Assembly: GCA_050998615.1 (NCBI GenBank)
Contig: JBPCQA010000019.1
Location: 144,739 to 208,738 of the forward strand
Source of the DNA: JBPCQA01 sp050998615
GTDB taxonomy: Bacteria > Actinomycetota > Actinomycetes > Propionibacteriales > Nocardioidaceae
DNA length: 64,000 nucleotides
Reading direction: 5' to 3'
Below, one piece after another: positions 7,293 to 16,640 of the stretch. The notes under the pieces are model-generated. The model searched no databases and was not told the DNA's origin. It saw only the letters and a program-made list of their open reading frames with translations. The translations under genes and the position numbers were made by a program. How positions within the stretch are numbered: position 1 is the first letter of the stretch; every line of letters starts with the position of its first letter.

Positions 7293-9818
7293 ATGATCGG
7301 CATCGTTGTCGTCTCGCACAGTCACGCGTTGGCAACCGCGGCCGTCGCGCTCGCCACCCAGATGGTCGACCAGGCCGAGTTGCCGAGGGTCAAGACGGCC
7401 GCGGGTCTTGACGAGTCCACGCTCGGCACGGATGCCGCCGCGGTGGCCGAGGCCATCATGGCCGCGGACAGTCCCGACGGCGTGCTCGTGCTTCTCGACC
7501 TTGGTAGCGCCGTGCTCAGCGCCGAAATGGCAACCGAACTCGTGGACACCGAGGTGGCGGCGCGGGTAAGGCTGTCCAGCGCGCCGCTCGTCGAGGGACT
7601 CGTCTCAGCCGTCGTGACGGCCGCCTCTGGTGCGTCCCTGAACGCGGTCGCAGAGGAAGCGGAGCGTGGGCTTGCCGCCAAGCGGAGCCATCTCAACGAA
7701 ACCCCGCCTGACCAGGAGAAGGCCGACAAAGACGAGGCGACACCAGGTCCGCCACAACCCGATGCGGCGGCGGACATCGTGGTGTCCAGTGCACACGGGT
7801 TGCATGCCAGGCCCGCGGCCCGGCTTGTGCAACGTGTGAGCTCGTTTGACGCCGACGTGTCATTGACCAATCTCGACTCCGGCGGCGATCCGGTCGATGC
7901 CGGAAGCCTCAGCCGAGTAGCCACCATCGACGCCGGTCAGGGAACCAGGGTGAGAGTCGAGGCCCGCGGTGCCGACGCGGCAGCCGCCGTACGAGCGGTT
8001 GTCGAGCTTGCCGACCGGGCGTTCGGCGACAACGATAAAGATCCATCCGATCCGGGCGAGCCCGCACACCGCGACCTGCGGCCGCCGCCGGTCACCGCAC
8101 TGGACATGGCGATGGGGCCGGTGATCGTCCCTCCGGCGCCCCCCGACCTGACCGGATACCAGCCTGGGGATGTCGAGGAGGAAGGGCGCCGGCTGGAGCA
8201 GGCGATCGGTGCCGGGGCAACAGACCTGGAGCAGCTGCAACGGCGCGCTGCGCAACAGCTGGGAGGTGGCGAGGCAGATATCTTCGCCGCGCAGTCGGCG
8301 TTGCTTCACGATGACAGCGTGACCGACCAGGCCCGCTCGGCCATCGGCGATGGCGCTGCCGCCACCCAGGCGTGGGCTAACGCGATGGATGAGTCGGCGA
8401 GCCGGTTCGAGAGTCTGGCCGACGCCTACCAGCGCGCGCGGGCCCAAGACGTGCGCAGTGTCCGCGACCGCGTGCTGCGGCGGTTGGCCGGCGTCCCCGT
8501 GCAGCAGTCGTTCGAGCACGGAGTGCTCGTGGTGCCAGAGCTTGACGCGGCGACTGCCGCGACCCTCGATCCAGAGCGCGTGCACGGTGTCGTGACCATG
8601 GCCGGTGGCGCCACCGGCCATGGCGTGATCGTGGCGAAGTCTCGCGGCATCCCGGTCATTACCGATGTCGGGACCTCAGCCGACGTCGCTCCCGGCGTCG
8701 TCGTCGCGTTCGACGCGTCGACCGGGGAGTTCCTCGCCGAGCCCGATGCCGATGAGCGCCGCCGCTTCGAGACGATGATCGAGGACCGGGTCCGGCGCCG
8801 TACCACCGCCATCGCGGCAGCTGAGCAGCCCGCGATCACCACGGACGGCTGTCGGATCGCGGTGCTGGCCAACATCGGTTCGGTGGAAGACGCCGCCGTT
8901 GCCGGGCGGCTCGGCGCCGACGGCGCGGGGTTGGTGCGCACGGAAGTGCTGTTCGGTGACCACACGGCCGCGCCCGACCGGCAGGCGCAGGCCGACGCAT
9001 ACCTGGCGATCGCAGCCGCATTGCCGGGCCGCCTGGTCACGATCCGCACCTGGGATGTCGGAGGCGACAAGCCACTGCCGTTTTTCCCGATGGCGACCGA
9101 GCGAAACCCGTTCTTGGGGGAGCGCGGGATCCGGGTATTCCGGCGTCGCCCCGACATGCTGGTCGAACAGCTGCAGGCGGTGTGGCTGGCGTCCAGACGC
9201 GCGACGGTGCGGGTGATGTTCCCAATGGTCTCGACGCTCGACGAGCTGACCTGGGCACGCGAACAGTTGCAAATCGCGGCTCAGAAGGTCACTCAATCGA
9301 CGACGGGCCGCGAGCCTGGCCATTCCCTGTCTGCGCGGGCTCTTAAGGTGGGCGTGATGGTGGAAGTGCCAGCCGCCGCGCTGCGGATCGCTACCCTGGG
9401 GGAGTTCGTGGACTTCGTCAGCATCGGCACCAACGACCTCACCCAGTACGCGCTGGCCGCTGACCGTGGCAACGGCGCGGTGGCCGGGCTCGCCGACTCC
9501 CTCGACCCTGCGGTGTTGAGTCTGATTGATCGGGTCTGCTCCGATGCTCCCGCTGGAGTGGAGGTAGCGGTCTGCGGTGACGTCGCCAGCGATCCCCCGG
9601 CCGCAGTGTTGTTGGTTGGCCTGGGCGTGCGTGAGCTCAGCGTGACCGCTCCTTCGGTGCCGTTGGTCAAGCAGGCGGTGCGCGACACGAGCCTTGCGGC
9701 GGCGCAGCAACTCGCGCGGTCAGCGTTGCGGCAACGGTCCGCGGCCGACGTACGGCGTCTGCTGGCCACCAGCCAGGCGGTCAGTGACCACCCAGGAGTG
9801 GAGCCATCGCCTTGCTGA
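7293..9818 (+). CDS. dhaM: DhaM-HPr-Enzyme I fusion phosphotransferase
   Basis: Phosphoryl donor of the dihydroxyacetone kinase, 841 aa, carrying a whole PTS relay. Domains: mannose-type EIIA/DhaM (1-125, active His9 in VVVSHSHA); acidic linker; HPr (about 160-235, His171 in HGLHARPAARLV); Enzyme I (about 255-820) with phosphohistidine His443 in GGATGHGVIV, PEP-site VRTEVLFGD, GGDKPLPFF, ERGIR and the terminal VCGDVA segment. It can therefore take phosphate from PEP without separate HPr or EI. Residues about 671-686 (REPGHSLSARALKVG region) are encoded by a dispersed repeat (9305-9348) and form an extra loop before the conserved VGVMVEVP strand. The 3' end overlaps the convergent oxidase gene by 38 nt. 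Confidence 0.94.
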   Translation: MIGIVVVSHSHALATAAVALATQMVDQAELPRVKTAAGLDESTLGTDAAAVAEAIMAADSPDGVLVLLDLGSAVLSAEMATELVDTEVAARVRLSSAPLVEGLVSAVVTAASGASLNAVAEEAERGLAAKRSHLNETPPDQEKADKDEATPGPPQPDAAADIVVSSAHGLHARPAARLVQRVSSFDADVSLTNLDSGGDPVDAGSLSRVATIDAGQGTRVRVEARGADAAAAVRAVVELADRAFGDNDKDPSDPGEPAHRDLRPPPVTALDMAMGPVIVPPAPPDLTGYQPGDVEEEGRRLEQAIGAGATDLEQLQRRAAQQLGGGEADIFAAQSALLHDDSVTDQARSAIGDGAAATQAWANAMDESASRFESLADAYQRARAQDVRSVRDRVLRRLAGVPVQQSFEHGVLVVPELDAATAATLDPERVHGVVTMAGGATGHGVIVAKSRGIPVITDVGTSADVAPGVVVAFDASTGEFLAEPDADERRRFETMIEDRVRRRTTAIAAAEQPAITTDGCRIAVLANIGSVEDAAVAGRLGADGAGLVRTEVLFGDHTAAPDRQAQADAYLAIAAALPGRLVTIRTWDVGGDKPLPFFPMATERNPFLGERGIRVFRRRPDMLVEQLQAVWLASRRATVRVMFPMVSTLDELTWAREQLQIAAQKVTQSTTGREPGHSLSARALKVGVMVEVPAAALRIATLGEFVDFVSIGTNDLTQYALAADRGNGAVAGLADSLDPAVLSLIDRVCSDAPAGVEVAVCGDVASDPPAAVLLVGLGVRELSVTAPSVPLVKQAVRDTSLAAAQQLARSALRQRSAADVRRLLATSQAVSDHPGVEPSPC
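9305..9348 (+). repeat. Dispersed repeat family B, copy inside dhaM
   Basis: Contains CCTGTCTGCGCGGGCTCT at 9326-9343, identical to copies at 55925-55942 (inverted) and 56070-56087. Over 44 nt it matches the 55920-55964 copy at about 40 positions with one 1-nt gap. It is translated in frame as part of the Enzyme I domain. Confidence 0.8.
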
Positions 9819-11163
9819 TCAGGCTGGGGCGCCCGGTCGCCCGCTCCTCTTGATCAGCGACCGCCATGACACGTAGACCGGCATTGATGCCGAGCCACCG
9901 CAGCGGCTCCGGCTCCCAGCGGGGCGACCGATGCTCGACCCAGGGCAGTGTGGTCAGCTCGGTCGGGTTGCCGACGATGAGGTCGGCGAGCGTGCGACCC
10001 GCCAGGTTCGTGGTCGTCACACCGTCGCCGACGTACCCGCCGGCCCAGCCGATGCCGGTGCGCTGATCCAGGCCGACAGAAGGCGTCCAGTCACGGGGGA
10101 CTCCTAGCGCGCCCCCCCATTCGTGGGTGAACGTCACGCCGGCAAGCACCGGGAACATGTCAGTCAACGTCTCCCGGAGGCTCGCAAAAACCCGCTGCTT
10201 GCGGTCATGGGCGGGGCTCGTCGAGGACGCGAAGTGATACGGCGCTCCTCGACCGCCGAACGCCAGCCGGTCGTCTTGCGTGCGCTGTCCGTAGATGATC
10301 AGGTGACGGTGATCGGAGAACGTCTGCCGGTGAGCAAGCCCGATGTGTTCCCATACGTCGGTCGGGAGCGGCTGGGTGGCCACCATCAACGAGTAGAGGG
10401 GCACTAGGTCGCGACGAAACCCGGCCAAGGTGTGGGTGTAGCCCTCGGTGGCCCGCACGACGTAGTCGGCCCGCACCGTGGCGACCTGTGTGGTGATGCT
10501 GCTGGGCGCGATGTCGATGACCGGAGTCTGTTCGTAGATCATCACTCCGCGCCGCTCGACCGCCCGCGCGAGACCACGCACCAGTCGGCCGGGGTGGATT
10601 CTCGCGCAGTGTGGCGTGAACGTGGCGCCGAGCAGCTCCGTGGCCAGGGCATGCTCGGCTGCTTCGCTAGCGGTCAGCAGCCGCAGGTCATCATCGTCGT
10701 CACCCCACGCACGGCTGGCGTCGACCTCCTTCCGAGCACGCACGAGCTGGCTCTGGCTTCGGGCAAAGACGAGCTGGCCACCCTTGTGAAAGTGAGCGTC
10801 GATGCCTTCCTCGACCGTGACCCGGCCGACCTCGTCGATGCCGTTGCGCATGGTTTTGGTCATGTGGTCGGCGAGGTCGCGCGAGGAGCCTGGCATCGCG
10901 GCGAGCCGTTCCCGTGAGGTGGGAAACAATGCCGAAAGCCAGCCACCGTTGCGTCCGGAGGCTCCGAAGCCGGCGATGTCGCGTTCGATGACGATCACCC
11001 GCAGGGACGGGTCCGCGAGCTTCAGGTAGTACGCCGTCCATAAGCCGGTAAAGCCGGCGCCAACGATCGCCACATCCGCGTCGGTCGATGAGATGAGGGG
11101 CGCGCGTGGGCAGAGATCCTCGCCGCACGTCTCATGCCACAACGAGAGGCCGCCGTAGTTCAC
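9781..11163 (-). CDS. FAD-dependent amine oxidoreductase (DAO family)
   Basis: 460-aa flavoprotein paralogous to the oxidase at 2795-4192. FAD loop VAIVGAGFTGLWTA near residues 31-44, then FGASGRNGGW. Start chosen at GTG 11163 because it forms a GTGA overlap with the stop of the upstream lrp gene and has GGGGAG just before it; TTG 11175 would add four residues. Co-transcription with an Lrp regulator and proximity to an aminotransferase suggest amine or amino-acid catabolism, probably of putrescine derivatives; the substrate is inferred. Confidence 0.84.
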   Translation of the reverse strand: MNYGGLSLWHETCGEDLCPRAPLISSTDADVAIVGAGFTGLWTAYYLKLADPSLRVIVIERDIAGFGASGRNGGWLSALFPTSRERLAAMPGSSRDLADHMTKTMRNGIDEVGRVTVEEGIDAHFHKGGQLVFARSQSQLVRARKEVDASRAWGDDDDDLRLLTASEAAEHALATELLGATFTPHCARIHPGRLVRGLARAVERRGVMIYEQTPVIDIAPSSITTQVATVRADYVVRATEGYTHTLAGFRRDLVPLYSLMVATQPLPTDVWEHIGLAHRQTFSDHRHLIIYGQRTQDDRLAFGGRGAPYHFASSTSPAHDRKQRVFASLRETLTDMFPVLAGVTFTHEWGGALGVPRDWTPSVGLDQRTGIGWAGGYVGDGVTTTNLAGRTLADLIVGNPTELTTLPWVEHRSPRWEPEPLRWLGINAGLRVMAVADQEERATGRPSLISKAMAPLLGGH

Positions 11164-11633
11164 CGCACTCCCCAAGAGTATGTCTGCTTGTGCAGCTTCA
11201 GGTACATGAACGATTCCGTCGATCGCACACCCTCGATGGCGCGAATGCGAGTGGACAGCAGGTCGAGCAGATGCTCATCGCTCTCACACACCACCTCGAC
11301 CATTAGGTCGAAAGAGCCAGCCGTGATCACCACGTAGTCGACCTCGGACATGGTGGAAAGCGCCTCGGCGATCGGGGAAAGGTCGCCCTCGGCGTGGATG
11401 CCGATCATGGCCTGTCGCGCGAAGCCGAGCTGGAGGGGATCGGTGACCGCAACGATTTGCATTACGCCGGCGTCGAGGAGTCGCTGGACTCGCTGTCGCA
11501 CCGCAGCCTCGGACAGGCCGACTGCCTTGCCGATGGCGGCGTACGGCATCCGACCATCGTGTTGGAGCTGCTCAATGATGCCCTTGGACGTCTCGTCCAG
11601 GGCACTCGGCGGGTGCGCGCTGCGGATGGCCAC
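11160..11633 (-). CDS. Lrp/AsnC-family transcriptional regulator
   Basis: Feast/famine regulator, 157 aa from GTG 11633, which has GAGG five bases upstream; the frame stays open to 11699 with no better signal. N-terminal winged helix-turn-helix at about 12-60 (LDETSKGIIEQLQHDGRMPY, then IGKAVGLSEAAVRQRVQRLL). C-terminal RAM effector-binding domain with VDYVVITAGSFDLMVEV. Translationally coupled to the amine oxidase, so it most likely controls that gene and the aminotransferase in response to an amino acid or amine. Confidence 0.9.
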   Translation of the reverse strand: MAIRSAHPPSALDETSKGIIEQLQHDGRMPYAAIGKAVGLSEAAVRQRVQRLLDAGVMQIVAVTDPLQLGFARQAMIGIHAEGDLSPIAEALSTMSEVDYVVITAGSFDLMVEVVCESDEHLLDLLSTRIRAIEGVRSTESFMYLKLHKQTYSWGVR

Positions 11634-11882
11634 GGACCTCAGTGTGGTGACCGAATCCGCAGATTGCAAGCACTGTACGGCGGATTTCGTCGTCTTCACC
11701 GTTGATGCCGACGAAATGTCTCGCAGGCACTCGAGTCATCCCGAAGTTTGAGCAGGCCCAATGCCGCCTGGGCCACGCTTGGCCTATCCCTTCGTGACGC
11801 AAGCGGATGCCGTTGAACGACTCGTGGATCGCAGCGACCGCCGTTGGCACGCGGCTTCAGCCGTCGGGTTCGGCGAGCGTTG

Positions 11883-13271
11883 TCAGATTTTGGCGGCGGC
11901 TTCGGTGAGCACCGAGCGGAGGAGTTGCTCGATCTCGTCGAAGTGTTGCTGGTCGCAGATGAGCGGTGGTGACAGCTGGATGACCGGGTCGCCTCTGTCG
12001 TCTGCGCGGCAGTAGAGGCCGGCGTCGTACAAGGCCTTGGACAAGAAGCCGCGGAGCAGACGCTCGGATTCTTCGGCGTCGAACGTCTCTTTGGTAGACC
12101 GGTCCTTGACCAACTCGATGCCGTAGAAGAAGCCGTCACCGCGAATGTCGCCGACGATCGACAGATCGGAGAGCTTCTCGAGGGTGGCGCGGAACGCGTC
12201 TTGGTTGTCAAGCACGTGTTGGTTGATGCCCTCACGCTCGAACACGTCGAGGTTGGCCATGGCGACGGCGGTCGAAACCGGATGGCCACCGAACGTGTAG
12301 CCGTGGTAGAAGGTCGCGTCGCCATGGGCAAACGGCTCGAACAGCCGATCGGTCGCGATCATCGCGCCGAGCGGGGCATATCCGGACGTGATGCCCTTCG
12401 CGCAGGTGATCATGTCCGGAAGATAGCCGTAACGTTCGGATCCGAACATGTGACCGAGCCGTCCAAACGCGCAGATGACCTCATCGCTGACGAGCAGCAC
12501 GTCGTACTCGTCGCAAATCTCGCGGACCCGCTGGAAGTAGCCGGGAGGCGGCGGGAAGCAGCCGCCGGCGTTCTGCACCGGCTCCAAGAACACGGCTGCC
12601 ACGGTGTCGGCGCCTTCGTTCTCGATCGCGACGGCGATTTCGTTGGCCGCCCATTGACCGAACGCCTCGAGGTCGTCGCCATGCTGGGGAGCACGGTAGA
12701 AGTTGGTGTTGGGCACCCGGAACGTGCTCGGAACCAGCGGCTCGAACGGCGCCTTGAGATCCGGCAGGCCGGTGATCGACAGCGCCCCCTGGGTCGTGCC
12801 GTGGTAGGCGATCGCGCGGGAGATGACCTTGTGCTTGCCGGGCTTGCCGGTCAGCTTGAAGTACTGCTTGGCGAGCTTCCACGCCGACTCGACAGCTTCT
12901 CCGCCACCGCTGGTGAAGAAAACCCGGTTGAGATCGCCTGGCGCGTAGCTGGCCACTCGTTGGGCCAGCTCGATGGCATTCGGGTGGGCATACGACCACA
13001 GCGGCATGAACGCGAGCTGCTGCGCCTGCTTGGCCGCCGCCTCCGCGAGCTCGACGCGGCCATGACCGAGCTGACTCACGAACAGACCCGCCAGCGCATC
13101 GAGGTAGCGCTTGCCTTTGGCGTCGTAGATGTAGGCGCCCTCACCCCGGACGATGATCGGCACCTCGGCGTCGTCGTGCGACGACATCCGGGTGAAGTGC
13201 ATCCACAGGTGGTCACGGGCAGACTGCTGCAGCGCGGCATAGTCGAGGTCAAGCGACGTGTCAATTGTCAT
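11883..13271 (-). CDS. Class III PLP aminotransferase (putrescine/omega-amino acid type)
   Basis: Fold-type I transaminase moving an omega-amino group to pyruvate or 2-oxoglutarate; about 462 aa, usual length. Visible: cofactor-phosphate segment TSGGGEAVESAWKLA, AYHGTTQGA, aspartate in VSDEVICAFGR and the Schiff-base lysine in CAKGITSGYAPLGA. Start set at ATG 13271, where TTGCCA and CAGACT at 17-nt spacing place a transcription start at or near the codon (leaderless); ATG 13277 and TTG 13292 are alternatives. Close to SpuC/putrescine-pyruvate aminotransferases by eye. Lies upstream of lrp-oxidase on the same strand, with a 249-nt gap that I could not assign to a gene. Confidence 0.88.
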   Translation of the reverse strand: MTIDTSLDLDYAALQQSARDHLWMHFTRMSSHDDAEVPIIVRGEGAYIYDAKGKRYLDALAGLFVSQLGHGRVELAEAAAKQAQQLAFMPLWSYAHPNAIELAQRVASYAPGDLNRVFFTSGGGEAVESAWKLAKQYFKLTGKPGKHKVISRAIAYHGTTQGALSITGLPDLKAPFEPLVPSTFRVPNTNFYRAPQHGDDLEAFGQWAANEIAVAIENEGADTVAAVFLEPVQNAGGCFPPPPGYFQRVREICDEYDVLLVSDEVICAFGRLGHMFGSERYGYLPDMITCAKGITSGYAPLGAMIATDRLFEPFAHGDATFYHGYTFGGHPVSTAVAMANLDVFEREGINQHVLDNQDAFRATLEKLSDLSIVGDIRGDGFFYGIELVKDRSTKETFDAEESERLLRGFLSKALYDAGLYCRADDRGDPVIQLSPPLICDQQHFDEIEQLLRSVLTEAAAKI

Positions 13272-13583
13272 GTCCATAGTCTGCCGAATCAAACCGGCGT
13301 TGGCAAGTGAATCCGTTGCCTAGATTGATCCAGTACGACGACCTGGCCTGCATACAGCCATGCTCTCGACGGAATCCGTATGTACTCGACCATGGGTCTC
13401 GGCACCACGGCCGTGACTTTGGAGCGGTCCGGATCTCCGCCCCGGGACGTCAGGGCTGCGCGGCTTGCACGTCCAAGCGGCGACCAAGTGGGCATTCCAG
13501 GCCCTGACCGCACGGCTTCGCCGTCCGCTGATGGCTTCCTCAACCACCGTTAGTCCGGCTCGTCCACCGTGGATGTGGCCTCC
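13272..13583. other. Intergenic region upstream of the aminotransferase
   Basis: About 310 bases without a supported gene. On the minus strand, TTGCCA-N17-CAGACT just before ATG 13271 is a candidate promoter. A 12-nt match to family A repeats (TCCTCAACCACC, 13537-13548) and the small hairpin ACGGC-TTC-GCCGT nearby may be a degraded copy. Openings of 60-100 codons here show no recognisable protein. Confidence 0.5.
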
Positions 13584-15188
13584 TCAACGAGCGGGTCCGG
13601 GCAGACAGAGCGATCGGCGTACGGCGGCCGCGACCGCGTCGCCGTCTGCGCCGCGAACCACGGCGGCGACGTGGGCGTCGGGACGCACGATCCACGCCTC
13701 ACCAGGTAGCACACCTAGCGCGGCGCGAACGGCACCGGTCGAGTCGATCGCGTCGAGCCACATCACCTGAACCGGAGCGGCGAGGGAGCCGGCGGCTCGC
13801 TTGGCGATGGCCACGTCTGCTCTTTCGGCACACAGCACGGTGACGCCCCGACGGGCGATCTCGCGTAGTCTGACCTCTTCGCGGTCACCAAGCGGCACGT
13901 CAGGCACCAGCATGCCCGGCCCAGGTGCTGGCAGGTCACCGCGCGACGGGCGCCCACCATACGGGTGGTCCACCGACGCCGTGGTGAGCGGCGAGTCGAC
14001 GTACCAGAACGGCTCGGCGAGCCGGCCGGAGTCGACGAGTGGGCGCGCAGCAGGGTCGGTGGCGGCACGCTCCAGCGTCGAGCGGCGGACGCGTCGTTGC
14101 TCGTCAGTGTGCGGCACCAGGAAGTCCATGGTGGCGGTGGTGATTGCCAGGTTCTCGACCGCGGCGGCGTGCCGCTCGTCGTGGTACGACGTCAGCAACT
14201 CCTGCGGTGCCCACTCGCGCAAGACGAATGCCAGCTTCCACGCGGCGTTCTCGGCGTCCTGCACCCCGGAGTTGAGGCCACGAGCCCCGAACGGCGCCAT
14301 CAGATGCGCACAGTCGCCAGCCAGCAGCACCCGACCGGCAGCCATGGTGTTTGCCAGGCGCGACGAGAAGCGGTAGACCGACTTCCACACGATCTCGTAC
14401 GCCCGGTCGCCGATGATCTGCCGGATACGCCGGTCCAGGTGACCCGTGTTCTCGTCGTGTGCCAAGTCGTAACTACTCGGCACCTGCCAGTCGATGCGGT
14501 ACGTCGAGTCGGGGCACGGGTGGATCAGCACCTGGCGGCCGCGGTTCCACGGCGGGTCGAAGAAGAATCTCCGCTCGCGTGCCCAGTCGGGTAGGTCGGC
14601 GCGGATGTCGCAGATCAGGAACTTGTCCTCGAATGAGTGACCCTCGAATTTCACCCCAAGCGCGTCGTGAAGCTCACGACAGCGAGCACCCGAGCAGGCC
14701 ACCACATAGCGTGCGTGCAGCTCGGTTTCGCCGTCCGGCGTGCGGCAGCGCAGGCACACGCCTTCGTCACCTTGCCGCAGGTCAACCACCTCGCAGGCCC
14801 AGCGAACGTCGATCAGTGACGAGGCGGCGATCCTTGCGTCGAGGATCTCCTCGGTGCGTGACTGAGAGATGTTCACGAACGGCGGGTACGCCGACCGGAC
14901 GGTGTCGGTGAAGCCGTGCCGGAACACTTCCTGGTCGCGGTAGTAAGTGCGGGCGGTCGTCCAGGTGACCCCTTCCGCGGTGATCTGCTCCCCGGCGCCG
15001 ACCGAGCCCCAAATGTCCAGGACATCTCGCTGCTGACAAATCGCCTTCGATCCGACGAGATCTCGGCGGGGTCGCAGGTCGGTGACGATCACCGGGATCC
15101 CCCACCGGGCCAGCAGCAAGGCAGTCGTCTGGCCGACCGGGCCGTTGCCGAGCACGACAACCGGCGCGATGTCGGGTGTGCAGGCCAT
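13584..15188 (-). CDS. FAD-dependent aromatic monooxygenase (PheA/TfdB family)
   Basis: 534-aa class A flavin hydroxylase. FAD loop VVVLGNGPVGQTTALLLA at 11-28, the second FAD motif GRVLLAGDCAHLMAPFGARG near 286-305, and a C-terminal thioredoxin-like domain (about 410-530) as in phenol and rifampicin monooxygenases. It would add one oxygen from O2 to an aromatic ring using NAD(P)H. It follows the MBL-fold hydrolase gene with a 25-nt gap, so the two form an operon, possibly for degradation of an aromatic acid; substrate unknown. Confidence 0.87.
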   Translation of the reverse strand: MACTPDIAPVVVLGNGPVGQTTALLLARWGIPVIVTDLRPRRDLVGSKAICQQRDVLDIWGSVGAGEQITAEGVTWTTARTYYRDQEVFRHGFTDTVRSAYPPFVNISQSRTEEILDARIAASSLIDVRWACEVVDLRQGDEGVCLRCRTPDGETELHARYVVACSGARCRELHDALGVKFEGHSFEDKFLICDIRADLPDWARERRFFFDPPWNRGRQVLIHPCPDSTYRIDWQVPSSYDLAHDENTGHLDRRIRQIIGDRAYEIVWKSVYRFSSRLANTMAAGRVLLAGDCAHLMAPFGARGLNSGVQDAENAAWKLAFVLREWAPQELLTSYHDERHAAAVENLAITTATMDFLVPHTDEQRRVRRSTLERAATDPAARPLVDSGRLAEPFWYVDSPLTTASVDHPYGGRPSRGDLPAPGPGMLVPDVPLGDREEVRLREIARRGVTVLCAERADVAIAKRAAGSLAAPVQVMWLDAIDSTGAVRAALGVLPGEAWIVRPDAHVAAVVRGADGDAVAAAVRRSLCLPGPAR

Positions 15189-15213
15189 GATGAGCCGGTT
15201 GCGGACTCGGCGC

Positions 15214-16173
15214 TCAGTCCTGCAACTGCGCCCAGATCTCGCGGTCGCGCTCGGCGGTCCAAATCGTTGGCCGCTCGGTGCCGGCCAGCTCCTCCCACAG
15301 CCGGGCCACGTCGAACGGCAGGCAATGCTCGAAGATCGGCCACCCGCCGTACTCGTCGACCAACGCGAGGTGCGCGTTCTCGAAGGCCTGCCGCAGGCTT
15401 CCCCCGGCTTGTTGTACGCCGCCGACCTCCCGGATCATCACGTCGAGGAAGTGGCGGGTCTGGGCGATGGCGTGGCGGACCTCGTCGGCGCCGCGCGCCA
15501 CCATGCCGCGACCACCCACCAGCGTGTCGGCTCCGAACGCCTCCACCCGGTCGAGCGTCGTGCTGGACCAGTCCCAGTGGAAGGCGTCGCCGGTGTAGAG
15601 GGCGGCTTGTGACTCGACCAGGTCGCCAGCCAGCAAAATCCGCGTCTTCGGCAGCCACGCGACGATGTCGCCCTCAGTGTGGCCGCGACCGCAGTACTGC
15701 AGCACCAGGTCACCCTGCGAGGGCCCGAGGTCGATCGTCATCCGGTCGGTGAACGTGGCAGTGGGCCAGGTGAGGCCCGGGATCGACTCCGGCTCCTTGA
15801 ACAGCCGTGGCATCCGGCCGAACTCCGACTCCCAGTCGTGCTGGCCCCGCTCGGCCACCAACGCCCTGGTGTTCTCGTGCGCGACGATCGCGCCGGCGTC
15901 GAACGCGCTCGCGCCCAGCACTCGCACGGCATGGTAGTGCGAGAGCACAAGATACTTCACGGGCTTGTCGGTGTGCCGCCTGAGCTTGGCCAGCCATTCC
16001 CGCGCCGCGACCGGCGTTGCGAGCGCTTCGAAGCAGACCAAGAAGTCCTCGGCCTCGATGGCCGACACGTTGGGGTCGCCCTCCGCCGTGAGGGCATACA
16101 CACCATCCGCGAGCACCTCGAACTGCTGAGCCTTTTCGTCCAGGTCGGCGCTGGACGCAAACGGCTTTGCCAT
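15214..16173 (-). CDS. MBL-fold hydrolase with altered metal motif
   Basis: 319 aa, metallo-beta-lactamase fold: LVLSHYHAVRVLGA in the place of the metal motif, RGHTEGDIVAWLP (third His) and LLAGDLVES (bridging Asp). The normal HxHxDH is reduced to HYHAVR, so the Asp-His pair of the second metal site is missing; one metal or none may be bound. ATG 16173 is preferred over ATG 16176 because of spacing from GAGGAG. Divergent from hypA and upstream of the flavin monooxygenase in the same operon. Function beyond a hydrolase-like fold is not clear. Confidence 0.78.
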   Translation of the reverse strand: MAKPFASSADLDEKAQQFEVLADGVYALTAEGDPNVSAIEAEDFLVCFEALATPVAAREWLAKLRRHTDKPVKYLVLSHYHAVRVLGASAFDAGAIVAHENTRALVAERGQHDWESEFGRMPRLFKEPESIPGLTWPTATFTDRMTIDLGPSQGDLVLQYCGRGHTEGDIVAWLPKTRILLAGDLVESQAALYTGDAFHWDWSSTTLDRVEAFGADTLVGGRGMVARGADEVRHAIAQTRHFLDVMIREVGGVQQAGGSLRQAFENAHLALVDEYGGWPIFEHCLPFDVARLWEELAGTERPTIWTAERDREIWAQLQD

Positions 16174-16295
16174 CATCGCTCCTCACGCTGGGGTCTGCTC
16201 CTCGACAGTCTAGAAGCCCTCGAATGCGCCGGAATGTTGCCCGCGGGCGCGTCGTAGGCAACGCTGGGAGAGCCGGGGTCCGGAAGGAGCATGAC

Positions 16296-16637
16296 GTGCA
16301 CGAGTTGTCGCTGTGCGGATCGATCTACGAGCTCGCCGAGCGAGCCGCGGATGGCCGCCCGGTTGCCGTCATCAACTTGCAAATCGGCCAGCTCCGTCAG
16401 GTTGTGCCAGATACACTGCGTTATTGCTGGACGCTGGTGAGCGACCAGACCGACCTTGGCGGATCGACACTGGAAATCGACTCAGTGCCGGTGACCTTGC
16501 GCTGCCACGAGTGTGACTCAGACACCGCACTCACCGACCACCTGCTGCTCATCTGCGGCGGCTGCGGCGGGACACAAGTGCAGGTAACCACCGGTGAGGA
16601 GTTCGTCCTCACGTCGCTTGAACTCGCGGAGGTCTAA
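16296..16637 (+). CDS. hypA: Hydrogenase nickel chaperone HypA
   Basis: Delivers nickel to the hydrogenase large subunit with HypB. 113 aa. Starts MHELS, where His2 is the nickel ligand, so GTG 16296 is the true start (GGAAGGAG eight bases upstream); the frame upstream is open to 16167 but non-homologous. The structural zinc site is CHEC (about 69-72) and CGGCGG (about 86-91). First gene of the hydrogenase cluster, 3 nt before hypB. Confidence 0.95.
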   Translation: MHELSLCGSIYELAERAADGRPVAVINLQIGQLRQVVPDTLRYCWTLVSDQTDLGGSTLEIDSVPVTLRCHECDSDTALTDHLLLICGGCGGTQVQVTTGEEFVLTSLELAEV

Positions 16638-16640
16638 ACC

